From the NCBI GenBank assembly GCA_033032175.1, contig CM065325.1, positions 14,660,930-14,724,929 of the forward strand: 64,000 nucleotides of DNA, in the 5' to 3' direction. The notes under the pieces were generated by a model, which made no database searches, was not told the origin of the DNA, and saw only the letters and a program-made list of their open reading frames with translations. Origin of the DNA: Saturnia japonica (Eukaryota > Arthropoda > Insecta > Lepidoptera > Saturniidae). The position numbers were made by a program, and so were the translations under genes. Shown here one piece after another: positions 1-11,523 of this stretch (positions within the stretch are counted from its first letter, which is position 1; every line of letters starts with the position of its first letter).

Positions 1-218
1 TGTGCGCTAATAAGCGACGCCAAAGAAAAAAATAATGAGGAAAAAAACAAATGAATGACTGTTTTCAAAACTCAAATGTACAGCTAAATGAATTTATACA
101 TTTGAATTTGGAATTCTTAACCAAAGAGGAGATATTTCAGATCAAAGTGATCAGTATGACAAAACGCTAAGTTCATATGTAAAGATCTAATATTATATCC
201 CATAATCGCCCATCACTA
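1..218. mobile_element. Right end of a hAT-like MITE (start outside window)
   Basis: The stretch ends at 201-218 with a CGCCCATCACTA terminus. A related terminus closes the 8-bp-TSD element at 6747-7314 (CGCCCACCCCTA), and another occurs near 3970. The left end is not in the window, so no target duplication can be checked. It stops 21 bp before the first visible DDB1 exon and forms most of the upstream intron seen here. Confidence 0.4.
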
Positions 219-239
219 GTATGGTGTTTTGTGATACAG

Positions 240-1725
240 CGCAGCGACAACGGATGAGGAGCGCCAGCAGATGACTTACTGCGGGCAGTTCCACGTGGGA
301 GACATGGTGAACGTGATGCGTGCTGGGTCCCTCGTGGGACCTCATCACCACACAGACTCCGCCGCGCCCGTCTCAGCGCCGGTACTGTTCGCAACCGTCG
401 CGGGTGCTATATGTCAGTACTTTAACTATCACCATCATCATATCTATACAAATAATATAATTAAAGTGTCTCTTTGTAAAGTCTTCTCTTTTGTAATAAC
501 AAGTTTTTACTAAATGCCTATAAAGAGTTTAATAATGTACTTAAAACAAAAAAAATTTTTTTTTTAGTTTTTGGGTTACGGTGGGACTGATTTTGGTGGG
601 ACTTTCGTTGGCAGATAGCGGATGATATAAGAAGAAGTTACTTAGGCTACTTTTATTTTAGAATGAGAATTAGGGTTCCGCGAAAATAAAATCAACTAAA
701 ATATAAATGTACAGCACCGCGCGCCTCTTTGCCGCTATCTCCGCATACGAAATTCCATGCGGAACGAAGTCGCAAGCACAGTTTTTAGAAACTCTTATCG
801 TTCCTCTTCCAGGTTTAGTGGTCCAACTTTCACAAGAACTGTTCGACTTTCTGCACCAACTTGAAGAACGTCTCACTCATACGATAAAATCGGTCGGCAA
901 GATACAGCACTCGTTCTGGCGTTCCTTCAACACGGACATCAAGACCGAACCGGCGGAGGGATTCGTCGACGGTGATCTCATCGAGAGGTTTCTCGATCTC
1001 ACCAGGGATATGCAGCAACTCACCGTGCAAGGGCTCCAGGTCAGTATTAGATATGACAATTTTCGGCTCGAAGGACCATTTGGAAACTTTGCTAAATCGT
1101 GATTATAGGCCATTTTTTAATGGCCTCAGGCTAACTATCAGGGATGTGCCGGTAATTCATATCCGTCGGATCAAGATTACAGTCTGTGTCAATATCCGGG
1201 CATACACATTTTCAAGAATCCTGCACACCACTACTAGCTATCTGCCCTCGAGTTGAAAATCTATCACCGATCATCAAACAGTTTTTCCGGCAATCCTTTT
1301 AAAACCATATTAAACCATTGTTACATAAATTATTTATATACTAATAATAGTTAAGGAATACATGGTATATAACGCTAACTTGTTGGTATACTTGTCTTGT
1401 CTACACTACTGTCGCTGTGTATTACTTTTTTTTTAAATTGAAAGAAAAACCATTTTTATTTATCTTGTTATAAAAAAAATGCTGTCAACGGTTAGTACGA
1501 CGATGAATTCTTCATTATTTTTAAGTAGTTATGTAGTCCAGGTTTCTAGTTTTCTTATCACTCTTAATGTATATTCTCCATTTATCTGCAGTTTAATATG
1601 TCGTTAGAAATATGATTCTACCCACGTTTTCGATGTTACAGATAGACGATGGCGGCGGTATGACGAGAGAGGCGACAGTCGACGACCTGATTAAAATCGT
1701 AGAAGATCTTACCAGGATACATTAG
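240..1725 (+). CDS. DDB1: DNA damage-binding protein 1, last three coding exons
   Basis: DDB1 is the adaptor of the CUL4 (CRL4) ubiquitin ligase; in the nucleus it holds DCAF substrate receptors. Three exons are visible: 240-412, 813-1039 and 1642-1725. The phases agree (a split codon over intron 1, phase 0 over intron 2) and both donors read GTCAGT. The exons cover the end of the third beta-propeller and the C-terminal helical domain, including segments [12 protein letters not shown] and [13 protein letters not shown]. The terminal stretch [20 protein letters not shown] followed by TAG is the signature DDB1 C-terminus. About 160 residues are seen of a protein near 1,140, so most of the gene lies left of the window. 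No internal break is seen. The first intron is almost entirely transposon-derived. Confidence 0.92.
428..710 (-). repeat. Dispersed repeat family A, fragment in DDB1 intron
   Basis: It shares long stretches with 24075-24560 and 43464-43990: the GGGACTTTCRYTGRCAGATAGC segment, AGGCTACTTTTATTTTAGAA, and a terminal AAGTGTCT...TTTACTAAATGC block. It begins about 15 bp after the DDB1 splice donor at 413. No coding capacity is visible. The family is common to three other places in the window. Confidence 0.5.
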
Positions 1726-1768
1726 TCGCTGCAATAATAACTGATAATTATAATAGTTCGGAGAGTCA

Positions 1769-1774
1769 AATAAA
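1769..1774 (+). terminator. DDB1 poly(A) signal AATAAA
   Basis: The canonical AATAAA hexamer lies 44 bp after the DDB1 stop codon, a normal distance for a short insect 3' UTR. Position and motif are seen; use as the cleavage signal is inferred. Confidence 0.55.
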
Positions 1775-1857
1775 CTATATGTGATTTTGATGATAGTTTT
1801 TATACCAAATTAGCAAACTCGGTCACCCATTGCTGTGCCTTTTTAGGGTCCATAGGG

Positions 1858-2347
1858 TAGGGTTGTGCAAGAGAATAAAATATCGATTTTTTTTAAATAG
1901 TACCGAGATAAAAATATTGATTATTCGATATATCATCGTGATTCGAACAGAAGCTGACTCAAAGTTGTCTTTTTTTAACCTTCACACGGAATGAATTTAG
2001 CATGACAAGCAAAATAAACTGGATTGATCGAGCTCACCAACCACGCCGCCCCAATGTTGCCATCACACATACAGAACAGATACACAATTAATTTTTGTGC
2101 ACAGTAACACTATAGATAAATATTCAATTTCTATTGTGTATATAGCAATTTATGAAAACTGGCGGATTAAAAAAAAAAAACGATGCACGAAGATGGTACA
2201 AGGATTATCTAGTAAAATTAAATACGAAACCAATGCTGCGTTTTGCCTTAAAAATATGCCGCGATTAAAAACATCAACGATCTGTATCGATAATTTTATG
2301 TAAAAATATAAGTGTTTCTATATATCGACAGTTTTTATTCATCCCTA
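1858..2347. mobile_element. hAT-like MITE with perfect 8-bp TSD
   Basis: The 490-bp element starts TAGGGTTGTG and ends CATCCCTA, imperfect inverted ends, and is flanked on both sides by CCATAGGG (1850-1857 and 2348-2355). Eight-base duplications and TAGGG-type termini are typical of hAT transposons. No transposase ORF is present, so it is non-autonomous. It is inserted inside another repeat whose halves (1800-1849 and 2356-2500) continue on both sides. Confidence 0.75.
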
Positions 2348-2504
2348 CCATAGGGAACATTGATCCGATCGCTACCAAACTTCACAGGATCACCAGATGG
2401 GCTAATATGAAGATTGTCTGAAAATTTCATCAAAATCGTTCCAGTCTGTTTCTAGAGTCCATAGTGAATATACATACAAATATCGCTTTTATCTATATAA
2501 ATAT

Positions 2505-2760
2505 GAAACAATGATGGTTCAGTAGTAGCGTGTACAGACACCGCGTCGATAGACGTGAGTTCGAATCCCTAATAAACCTGAGCGTTTGGTGAAGAAAAAC
2601 TTCATGAAACCATAGCATAGTAGAACACTTTCTAATGCCCGCCTGGCCAGCTACCACCCTCAACTTGAAAATCTGTCACCAAGCACCAATAGATATGTTC
2701 CGGCAGCTGTACTTGAGAGCCAGTCCTGTTTAAGCTACCGTGTTACCATCTTAGTCCACA
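2505..2760 (+). repeat. tRNA-derived SINE-like repeat (family B)
   Basis: The head has an A-box-like GGTTCAGTAGTAGCGTG and a B-box-like GAGTTCGAATCCC, followed by a body with GAAAAACTTCATGAAACC and CCCGCCTGGCCAGCTACC. Related body segments occur near 1200-1320, 58960-59070 and 62760-62890. It is an old, diverged copy. Confidence 0.45.
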
Positions 2761-5700
2761 TAGTCACTTGAGTGAGGTGAAATCAGGTGAGTTAAGCCAA
2801 AAGCTAAAAACATACAAATAATACTCTGGAAGATTCTTAAATAAAACAATTCGTGATAATTAAAAAATAATCTGATTTTAATTATAACCACAAGGCATTC
2901 ATTACAAAGCACAGCCCAATTATTACATTTTATAAATGCAGACAACAAAACAAATACATTATTTTTCCCCTTTGAATCAAATGTTCACATAACTCTTTGA
3001 AGCTGTATATTATCTTGCTTTAAATACAGTGGCCTTGGTAATAATATTCTGTAAAAATTGATAAACACGATAAAAAAAAAAAAAATCTATCATTGTTCTA
3101 ATGAATATAATCGGTACGGAACGAAGCTAAAGATTTTCATTGTTTACACAAATTACTTGTAAAATATTTTTTTAATAGCCACGTTTATCATTTACTTCAC
3201 GCGCCATTAAAATGATAAGACCTTATCGCGTTGTGTACAATTGCGAAATAATTACATTTAAAACTACTATTATGGGAAATATTACGTGAATTTTGATAAC
3301 AATTACATAACCGATCGGCCCACTGGGTCCGCGCATTCTGGAAATTAAAAATCTTACGCCAGTATAATTAACCACATAAGACGTCTAATACAATAACACG
3401 TTTAATATTACTATCAAATCGAACAGTAAAATCCACAAAACAATTTTTAACAAAAAAAATAAAACGAACTTTAATCATCATTTTGATGAGTTTTCAGAAG
3501 TATCCTTGGAGTTCAAGGTCCAATGCCAATTAAATAAAAATGGGACCACCACCCTTGAGGTATCCCCCTCCCAACGAAAGAAGAATCATCCAAATCGGTT
3601 TTTAAACAAATAAGTTATGGCTGAACATCGTTAAAAAATACATATGTGTATTAAATATATGTTGTACACATATGTTAGATATATATATATCTACATTCGA
3701 ATTGAGAAACTCCTTTTTTTAAGTCTATTAAAAAATATGTAATATAAAAAGTATTACTACTCCCGGCGTATTTTAATTTAAAGCTGGTAAAACATATTCT
3801 AACAATCGTCTTGCGCGACCATTGACTGTAGTGCAATCAAGTGAAGATAAAGTGCGCAGGAACAATTTATTATGAACCGAAGGCAGTCACGCACAGACTA
3901 CTAACAATCGAAAACTACTAATATTTGATTACAATCGAATGATTCGATTATTTTTAGTAACAATCGTCCATCACTATTACAGATCCTTAGCACCCTGTCT
4001 AATTATTGAATCTACTTGAATTTATATAGGTTTACTAACTGGGCTGGCAAACGTTGTTCTGCCCTTTCCGGTAGTTAATGGCTCTACCACAGCGCCATCT
4101 ATCGGATCCTAACATAGCTATAAATCATCATTTCGATAAAACGTATATGATAAGTGAATTGACCTCAATCGATCACACCGTTCAGAAGTTACAGATCACT
4201 AATAGATTAAGATTATAAAAAATAGAATAGACTCAAGATTTTTTTAATTATTATAATAATACTAGCTGGTAACCGCAATTTCGTCTGCGTATTATTGGAT
4301 ACACACGGAGTGATTCCGAAAAGCAAGAAATTAAAAGAAAATCAGTGATAGGCTTATCACTATATGTATGGTGGTCGAGATCCGTACCATTTCTCTTTAT
4401 TATTGTATGTAAACCGAACGATCTCTGAACACGACAAACCACAAGAAAATTAAAAAAAAAATTGTATAAAATTGTGGATAGGACCACCCTAATCACCTAG
4501 CGGTATGAAATATACTCTACGACCTATTCTCATACTTACCAAATATACATAAAAAATTTCATAAAAATCGGCTTAGCCTTTTCGGAGAAGACCACAAACA
4601 CAGTGACACGAGATTTTTATATATAAGATAAACGTATTATATTTTAGTGAAAGACCCTAGCCTTTATGGTCTGTTGACCATGATTTCAAATTAAAATATT
4701 GGCGATTAAATGAACTGAGGTATTTATATAATGAATAAATTAGGCAGGGGATTCAGGGATATTTGCATAGGTGGTCCCATGAGTACTCATAATATATGCC
4801 GAAATTTCCATTGTTTTTTTCATACCAATAAAACTATTTCCCATAATTATATAATTACTAAAATTATCTCAAATTGAACATCTAATGCTAAATTACTCAA
4901 AAATCTACATGTAGAGTGTACCCACGAATAATTATTAATTTAACAACGAATAATCTAGCACCATCAATGTATTCCAATATATACAAATCCAAAAGACAAA
5001 CTCAATCTACAATAATAGGCAACCGGACAGTAATTGTAAAATAATTTTGTTGAAAATAATCTCCCTAATTATTCTATATTCTTAAATGAACACAGGATCG
5101 AATATTTTGTGCTGTTCTTTATGTTAAGCGATACACCATTAACAGCGCATGACGTCATTCGTGTGTATGTGAACGTTACCCAATTGGTGCGTTGAGCTGA
5201 CATCTTTTGTTTCCTTATAATTTTCTGCGTTTATGTATTACCGACTCTACATATGACGTCACGCGCTCTGCGATATAATTTTCGCGGCATTAAAAAAATG
5301 TATACGTTTAAACGTAAAGCCCCGCCCACATGCTTGCCAAGCCTTGGCAAACGATCACAAATTCAAACGTGTGGTTAAAGCGTTTGGCTTGGCTTGGCTT
5401 GCGAAGGTTTGCGTTGGCTTGCCACCCATCCGATCGAACAGATTTTGGCAAGCGCTTGCGATGCGTCCACACGTTTGCGTGTAGTTGCGAAATAAATAAT
5501 TGAAAAAACCTGATACAGTTTCAGTGAATTTTTAACTATCTTCGTTGATTAATTTTCCATATTCTATTATTTTTCTTCGTTCAATTTTGCTTCATTTTAC
5601 AATAAAAATAGATTAAACCAAATGTTATATATAATCGAAACAAGGTCGACGTCCGCCAGGGTTAGCTTATCACAAACACACAGGGCAAACTTGTGGATAA

Positions 5701-6374
5701 CTTGACAAGTGGCAAGCATATAGATGAGGCATCATATTTTTAATGCGTTATTTTTCCTAGGTTTAAAAGTTCGTTATGACTAATAATTATCCGATTTGTA
5801 AAAGTTATCTGGTTGCCTATTTGGAACAAAAAAATGTACATACAATCTTTTTAATCACTCGGTGACATTAGATTTTTTGCATTCGCTGCAAGTTCTTTCA
5901 TATGACCTGCATAAATACATATATACATTAACAATTGAAGTACTTATTTATTAACGTGAAACTTCTTAGGCGCCAGTTCGATATTTTTTTTTGGACAAAA
6001 ATTGAGAGTAAATTTTCAAGGACGCATCATGTTTAGTCACATTTCATTACCTGAGAGAAAAGATATAAAATAGAGAAAGGAGAAAGAGATTTGTATAATG
6101 TATTTTAAGAAGTTTTCACGTCTTCTATGATGTGTATGACACTTTTTTTATAAGTCATTTAATATGTTATTATTACATTTTGTGAACATCACATAGCCCA
6201 CCCTGATAAAAAAATCATGTACATACATCAAAAACTTTTTTATAGTTTTCCCTTTCTTCGTCGAAGGAAAAAGCAAACGTATCTAGACCATACAGCCATT
6301 TCCTGTTTTTTCTTCTTCTTGTTTTTCCAGTGTCAATGTTTTTAAGCCGTCAGTCTTTTTTAATTTTCAAAGTG

Positions 6375-6605
6375 AGTTCAAACATGGTGGCTCCCTTGTT
6401 AAATCTATCTTTGGGAGTTTTTGTTGCAACTCAGAATGTATGTTTCCAGTTTATATTTATATAAACCATGTCATGTATGCACAATAATCAAACTATATCA
6501 CGCAAAACGCCACCAATATTACATAATATAAGTATGACCAAATACAGAAGATAATTAATTAAAATAAAAACAACCCCATGAGATAAATCAAGATCCCGCC
6601 AAAAA
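6375..6605 (-). mobile_element. MITE with GGCGGGATCTTG end (copy 1)
   Basis: In reverse orientation it reads from TTTTTGGCGGGATCTTG through TTGGTGGCGTTTTGCGTGAT to AAGGGAGCCACCATG, the same order as the plus-strand copy at 10838-11058 and a partial copy at 49427-49555. About 220-230 bp, no ORF. Exact boundaries and target duplication were not resolved. Confidence 0.45.
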
Positions 6606-6746
6606 CTCCCAGTACCTAATTACATATATTGATAGTAAATAAGATGCTTTATTTGCAACAAAGTGCGTCTCAAATGATTTCATAATCAACAGTGATATAG
6701 ATGTATCAACTCGTTTGAGTGCGCGCCCTTATGTGTATGTACAGTG

Positions 6747-7314
6747 TAGAAGTGATTATGAATTATGTTATTGTTGAGATATGTGCTTATTACTAATATA
6801 GATTAGTAAGCAAAAAAAGCTCGTTCAGTTGTAAACAAAGTTCTTTATGAACATGTATACTAAAGAGTTGAAAAAACTGCTCGTTCGGTCGACATAGTTA
6901 CTAATCCAATCGAATTAGTAATTACTAATAGTTATAATCAAGATTAGCGATGAAACGGACTTGTTTTCGCTATCCGGCCGGATTCCGGATAGTAAAATTT
7001 AAAAAATTCTCATTACTTTACACAAGACAAATCATACCACAATAGGTTACGGGCACCGTTTATTTTTATAATAGCACGTCAAAAATGTTTGTTTTATTTT
7101 TTTGTTTAGTTTATTTCAGATCTCGTTCACCGCGCCAATATTCAAATCAAACTGATCGCGTCGTGTAACGCGATATAGGGGCCGTATATCCGGCACTCCG
7201 GCTTCGTAGCTTGGCCGAATATCCGGTATCCGGCCAAACTACTATCCGTTTCATCTTTAATCAAGATATCTCGAGTTATCTTCATAATTGAATCGTCATA
7301 ATCGCCCACCCCTA
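6747..7314. mobile_element. hAT-like MITE, outer copy, TSD GTACAGTG
   Basis: It is flanked by perfect 8-bp duplications GTACAGTG (6739-6746 and 7315-7322). The left end is TAGAAGTGATTATG and the right end is CATAATCGCCCACCCCTA, so the inverted ends pair with a few lost bases on the left. It has no transposase ORF. It is itself split by a second hAT-like element at 6945-7259. Confidence 0.65.
6945..7259. mobile_element. hAT-like MITE nested in another MITE
   Basis: The 315-bp element begins TAGCGATGAAACGGAC and ends CCGTTTCATCTTTA, giving GATGAAACGGA as the inverted core. Perfect 8-bp duplications ATCAAGAT lie at 6937-6944 and 7260-7267. The interior is GC-richer with repeated ATCCGG words (ATCCGGCCGGATTCCGGAT near 6970). 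It is non-coding and interrupts the element at 6747-7314, so it is the younger of the two. Confidence 0.78.
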
Positions 7315-7774
7315 GTACAGTGCTTACATGTCAGTCAAGTTTCACAAGAGAATTCTTTCTTCCAACTTTTCTATTATAGGTATTACTGAGTATTTTTTTC
7401 TGTTACCCAATGCTGAGTTTTCTCCACATAACAAAATTTTCATTTTCTCTATGACGAACCAGACATTTTTATTGCTTTCCGTACCTATTGAACAAAGTGA
7501 TAATAACATGTGTTGCTCGGAAGACGAACACCGCATCACTGATCACTGTCATGTCATGTTTACAAATTCATGCACACATAAAGCCGCGCGCAAAGATGTT
7601 TTGACGTATCTATAATATTGTAATAAAATTACGAATAACATTGATTGCAGAAAGTCTACAAGTATATTATAAGATAAAATATACTAGCATTGCCAAAAAA
7701 GTGCATTCTCAATAAACTACTACATAAATTAATTCTATTTGTCTTCAATTAAAAATACAATGTGGTCTCGAAAC

Positions 7775-10435
7775 TCACTTTCTAAATTTCTCTGCCTTGT
7801 TGTTTAGGAACCACATTAATGCAAACAAACAGCTCGGAGGACTCGCCAGTGGTCCAGGGGACTTTAGCATTTTCTCTATTTGCGGTATTGTCATTTCTAC
7901 GATTTCTATAATTTCATCATCAATACCTCCACCTGTGGATATTTATATACATAATTTGAGTTTTTCAAAAGTTCAAAGGGCTTAAATTAAAGAGTTCATA
8001 TTTTTACTTACTGAGGATAATTTATGTGTTTTTGGGGATTCAAGAACTATGTCTATGTATTGAAATGGTATTTATACCCGATACAGAAAAGAATTGTATT
8101 TTGAATGTTATGATATAAAGAAGATAAATATCATACTCTATATCATTACTTATAATTAATACAGAATTTTACTCAAGGAGTTTAGTTAAAGTATTAAAGA
8201 CAGTTAAATTTACCTACTGACAGCAGCATTCGGTTATTACCAAGCAGCCAACCAACCAACCAATGTCTTGGTCTCATGCTTATTCATTTTTTGATGATTA
8301 TTAAATTATGGATAACTGAAAGCTTTGTTCCTTTTAAATATCCATCTAAGTGAGATGGGTGGCTCACCAGCTGACATGCAATCGAAATCTTAGCCCAACT
8401 GTATAATGAATTAGGCAGCCTTGCCTTATACAATAAATAAATGTAATTGCTTCACAGTTAAATGATTAATATATTTTTAACTTTTTACCTGATTGTGTTT
8501 TCATATCATCTGTCACTTCAACATAATACATTGTTTGCAATGCTCCCTGTACACCAACCCCAGATCTGTAAAAAAAATTTCATTGCTAAATTATTACACT
8601 GGCAGTATGATGGAGAATAATCCTTCCTACAACATAGGAGTCCTTCAAAACATAACATCAAGAGATATATGAGCATGCACAACAGAGATGACTTTGGATG
8701 CATTGTACATTAGTTGGTAGTCACCAAAGTTATTGGATTGCATCAACTTACCATCTGAGACAGTGCCAACACTTTAAAATGCTACAATAAAAAAAAAGAT
8801 ACTGATGACCATAAAATATGACAAAATAAAAAATTACTGCTCATTATGTCCAACTACCTAAATATATTTTGGCGAAGTTGTTGTTTTTTTACTGTAGCAC
8901 AGCACTGTAACTGATGATGAGCAGAGACAAACATCTTAGCATTCCATGGATTCACCATGCAGACATCAGGTCCATTGTGTGGCAGAGAGAGGGTCCCCTT
9001 ATGATGTACATCAGCGTGCACCTTGACTGCCCACTATACCCTGTCTGCCAAGCCAGATTTGGTAAGAGCCTGTTGATGCTGCTTTAGGTACCCATTCTAA
9101 AATAGAACTTATTGCAGTTCTCGACAGGCTGGCCCTGCCGAGTTGTCTTTTAGCAAGTTAACAGAGAGATTTCATTGGAATACCTCTTGCTCCCACTTCT
9201 ACCACATATAAATTAACTGCATAACCATTTTTGGTTAGCTCATTACATAGATCATATAATTTATTCATTTTTATTACATGGTCTTCAGATATATTAGTTT
9301 CCCCTGGTTCAGTAAGCTCTACAAGTACTATATTGATTTCTCGAGAATAAAGAAATGTCTGGTCTACATGACGAAACACCCACATCCTTTAGCCAATCCA
9401 ATAACATCAGCGGTTACAGTGGGATCCAATATCAATCCATGAATCATCAGTTGTCTCTGTCATACCAGCCTGCTCAAATGTCTCTTCACATTATGTTTGT
9501 TTTTAGCAAATAAGCTTGGAGTTCAAGGTCTCAGCTAGTTTTTACATAACATAACATACCATTATGCCTGTATCCCCGAAGGGTTAGGCAGAGGCAGACT
9601 CCAAGCCACTACTGAGAATTTCATAGAAAAACCCAATAACACTTCGCTCAACCTGGGAATCAAACCCAGGACCTCGATCATAGCAGTCGCACTTAGAACC
9701 ACTAAGCTAATGAGGCAGTTTTATTTATTAGTTTTAGTTTCTACTTTAATCAAAAATATATTTAAATGTAACCCATTAAACTTGACTCTATTAAATATAT
9801 TTACCTATATGAAATAATTCTTTCTAAATCAGTTAATTTAACATCATAACCACATTCTTCTAGAACTTCCTCCTTTGCTATCTGATCTACAGGTTTATCC
9901 TTGTCTATGATACCTGCACACATCTCCAAAGCTATTCCTAGTGATGCAGGATATTTATTAGTGTCTATACATTCCTCTTCTCGGTCATTTGGATGTATGC
10001 AATTGTAGTATATAGCTAAAACACATAATTTAAAATATTGTTATATAAAATAGTTTACTTTTCAGTTATATTATTAGAGTTGACAGAAAATACATTTTTA
10101 ATGGTAGTTGCTAGATATGAAGAGGTATATGTATATAAGTAATTTTTTATCACCGTCGACGAAAACCGCTAAAAAAATGTTTCTTGTTTATGTACATAAT
10201 CGATGACAGGATAATTTATAAAATAGGTTATTTTAAATTACATACCGGGTCGAAATTGTTTGACAAAAACCATCACCTTTCTGGTAATGTTAAAGACTAT
10301 GATAGCTACGGAGTCATGAACTTCCAAAAGATCCCATGTTTTTTGCTTGCCGTTCTGCGTGTAGTTGAATCTGAACGGCTTCACGTACGGCGAATCCGGC
10401 AGCGGGCTTAGGTACACATTTTTCAAATCTTCCAT
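7775..10435 (-). CDS. NUDT14: UDP-sugar pyrophosphatase NUDT14-like Nudix hydrolase, complete
   Basis: The family hydrolyses UDP-glucose/ADP-sugars in the cytosol. Four exons on the minus strand are 10435-10246, 10015-9805, 8565-8489 and 7932-7775; all junctions are GT-AG and the phases close, giving 211 residues (human NUDT14 has 222). Exon 1 starts MEDLKNVYLSPLPDSPYVKP and carries NGKQKTWDLLEVHDSV and FVKQFRP. Exon 2 holds the Nudix helix, GIID followed by KEEVLEECGY, preserving the metal-binding K/R-E...EE-x-G pattern. Exon 3 has SGVGVQGALQTMYYVEV. Exon 4 ends with a helix-rich C-terminus and TGA. No signal peptide or membrane segment is seen. Intron 2 (8566-9804) carries a LINE fragment and a SINE. 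Start chosen as the first ATG aligned with the family N-terminus. Confidence 0.93.
8930..9390 (-). mobile_element. Non-LTR retrotransposon fragment in NUDT14 intron 2
   Basis: In reverse it encodes ELTKNGYAVNLYVVEVGARG and then runs on with GGCTCTTACCAAATCTGGCTTGG. The same peptide and the same downstream DNA occur on the plus strand at 44281-44680. The peptide resembles a segment often found in lepidopteran LINE reverse-transcriptase ORFs; the rest of the element is absent. The ORF is interrupted soon after the shared peptide, so this is a relic. Confidence 0.55.
9545..9716 (-). repeat. tRNA-derived SINE, internally deleted copy
   Basis: In reverse it reads GCCTCATTAGCTTAGTGGTT (A box), CTGGGTTTGATTCCC (B box), AAAGTGTTATTGGG-like body and CCTAACCCTTCGGGGATAC tail. 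It is the same family as 42994-43236, 51919-52160 and 59848-60118 but lacks the middle third. Confidence 0.68.
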
Positions 10436-10837
10436 TATATTTAACAGCGACGATTAATTTATTCTAGGAAATAATTAATAAAACTTATAGTCAAAAAAGA
10501 ATATACCAATTTAAATTTACTTTTATTTTGTCTTCTTCAAGCACACAACTCCTCAGAATCCTCAGATGTCAACTACAATCATAGACCAAATTGCATAGAC
10601 CAATAACCAAAGACTACAATACGAGAAAACGGCAATGATACTCTCAATCAAAAGTCAAAACCACAGAACCATAGAGCACAGAACACTATTATTCCTATCG
10701 GAGAAAAATGTTAAAAGGCCTTCTACACGCTCGGAACCAACGGCCGACCATCGTGTCCTTGGTCGGGTTGATATAAAAATGGACAGTGTAGAAATCGGTT
10801 GACGCGACCGATATTTGGTTGATGTCAACGACCTTTG

Positions 10838-11058
10838 GAGTTTTTGGCGGGATCTTGAAGTGACATGTTGTGGTTTTTATTTTTAATTCATTTTGTTAGG
10901 TTTTGACCCTATGTTATGTATTATTGGTGGCGTTTTACGTGATATAGTTTGGTTTTTGTGCATAAGTGAAGTGGATTATAAATATAAGCTAAAACATTAA
11001 TTCAGAGATCCCACAAAATCTTTCTAGAAAGTTCTAACAAGGGAGCCACCATCTTGTT
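10838..11058 (+). mobile_element. MITE with GGCGGGATCTTG end (copy 2)
   Basis: It starts GTTTTTGGCGGGATCTTG and ends AAGGGAGCCACCATCTTG, matching the reversed copy at 6375-6605. Partial relatives lie at 48060-48190 and 49427-49555. It has no ORF. Confidence 0.45.
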
Positions 11059-11298
11059 AAGATGCTGAATCGTCATAACACATGACATTATAATTCATTC
11101 GGCAGTAATGGTCTTCATTAAAGAGGACCGGTTGCCAAGTTAGGAAGAAGAAGATGTCAACGGTCTTGGTTGGGAGCGCATCCCTCACGACAGGCTACGT
11201 CCGTGGTCGGCCCCAACCGTCTGGAACGCTGTCGGCCGACGCAAGCGCTTTCGTGTGCGCTTGTCAGTCGTCGAGGGCACACGTCTTCACGTGTTGCA

Positions 11299-11523
11299 AT
11301 GGAATCGCAAAACGAACTAGAGCTTTTGACCGAATTTATATAGTTATACATTGATTTACCATGTCTTTGAGACATTGGATCCGATTTATATAAAGATAAG
11401 AACCAAAAACGCAAGCATGGGAGCTTATGAAAAAGAAATTGAACTGGAGGCCAATATCGCCGCGACAAAGAAAAAAGTCGAGCACATGCGATCGGCGTTT
11501 AAAAAAGAATATAAAAAGGTGAG
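11299..11523 (+). pseudogene. MADF (Myb/SANT-like) domain pseudogene
   Basis: From the ATG at 11299 the reading gives MESQNELELLTEFI, an in-frame TAG, LYIDLPCL, an in-frame TGA, then DIGSDLYKDKNQKRK. After a frame change near 11415 it continues AYEKEIELE...KKKVEHMRSAFKKEYKK and ends at a good donor (GTGAGC, 11521). The order (acidic start, LPCLW-like, NKNQK, KKK..LRSxFxxEYKK) is that of a MADF domain, with two stops and one frameshift, so it is not functional. MADF/Myb-like proteins occur as host DNA-binding factors and as the second protein of PIF/Harbinger transposons. GC-rich flanking DNA at 10715-10800 and 11110-11290 may be the relic of such an element; that part is inference. Confidence 0.55.

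Larger units (their letters stand above)
1726..7774. other. Convergent intergenic region DDB1 / NUDT14
   Basis: No host coding exon is recognisable. Besides the MITEs listed separately, it holds two insect-repeat tails with the motif AAATTTCATMAAAATCG (near 2420 and 4555), a hAT-like terminus near 3965-3980, and a GC-richer block at 5310-5500 with inverted CTTGCCAAGCC/GGCTTGGC motifs. Short ORFs of 60-95 codons look random. The flanking genes point toward each other, so no promoter is expected here. Confidence 0.5.

Noticed and set aside
5140..5500. TGACGTCA sites and inverted CTTGCCAAGCC words as a promoter
   Set aside because: The nearest genes converge on this region and no transcript is evident; similar TGACGTCA motifs also occur in repeat C. 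A MITE relic is more likely.
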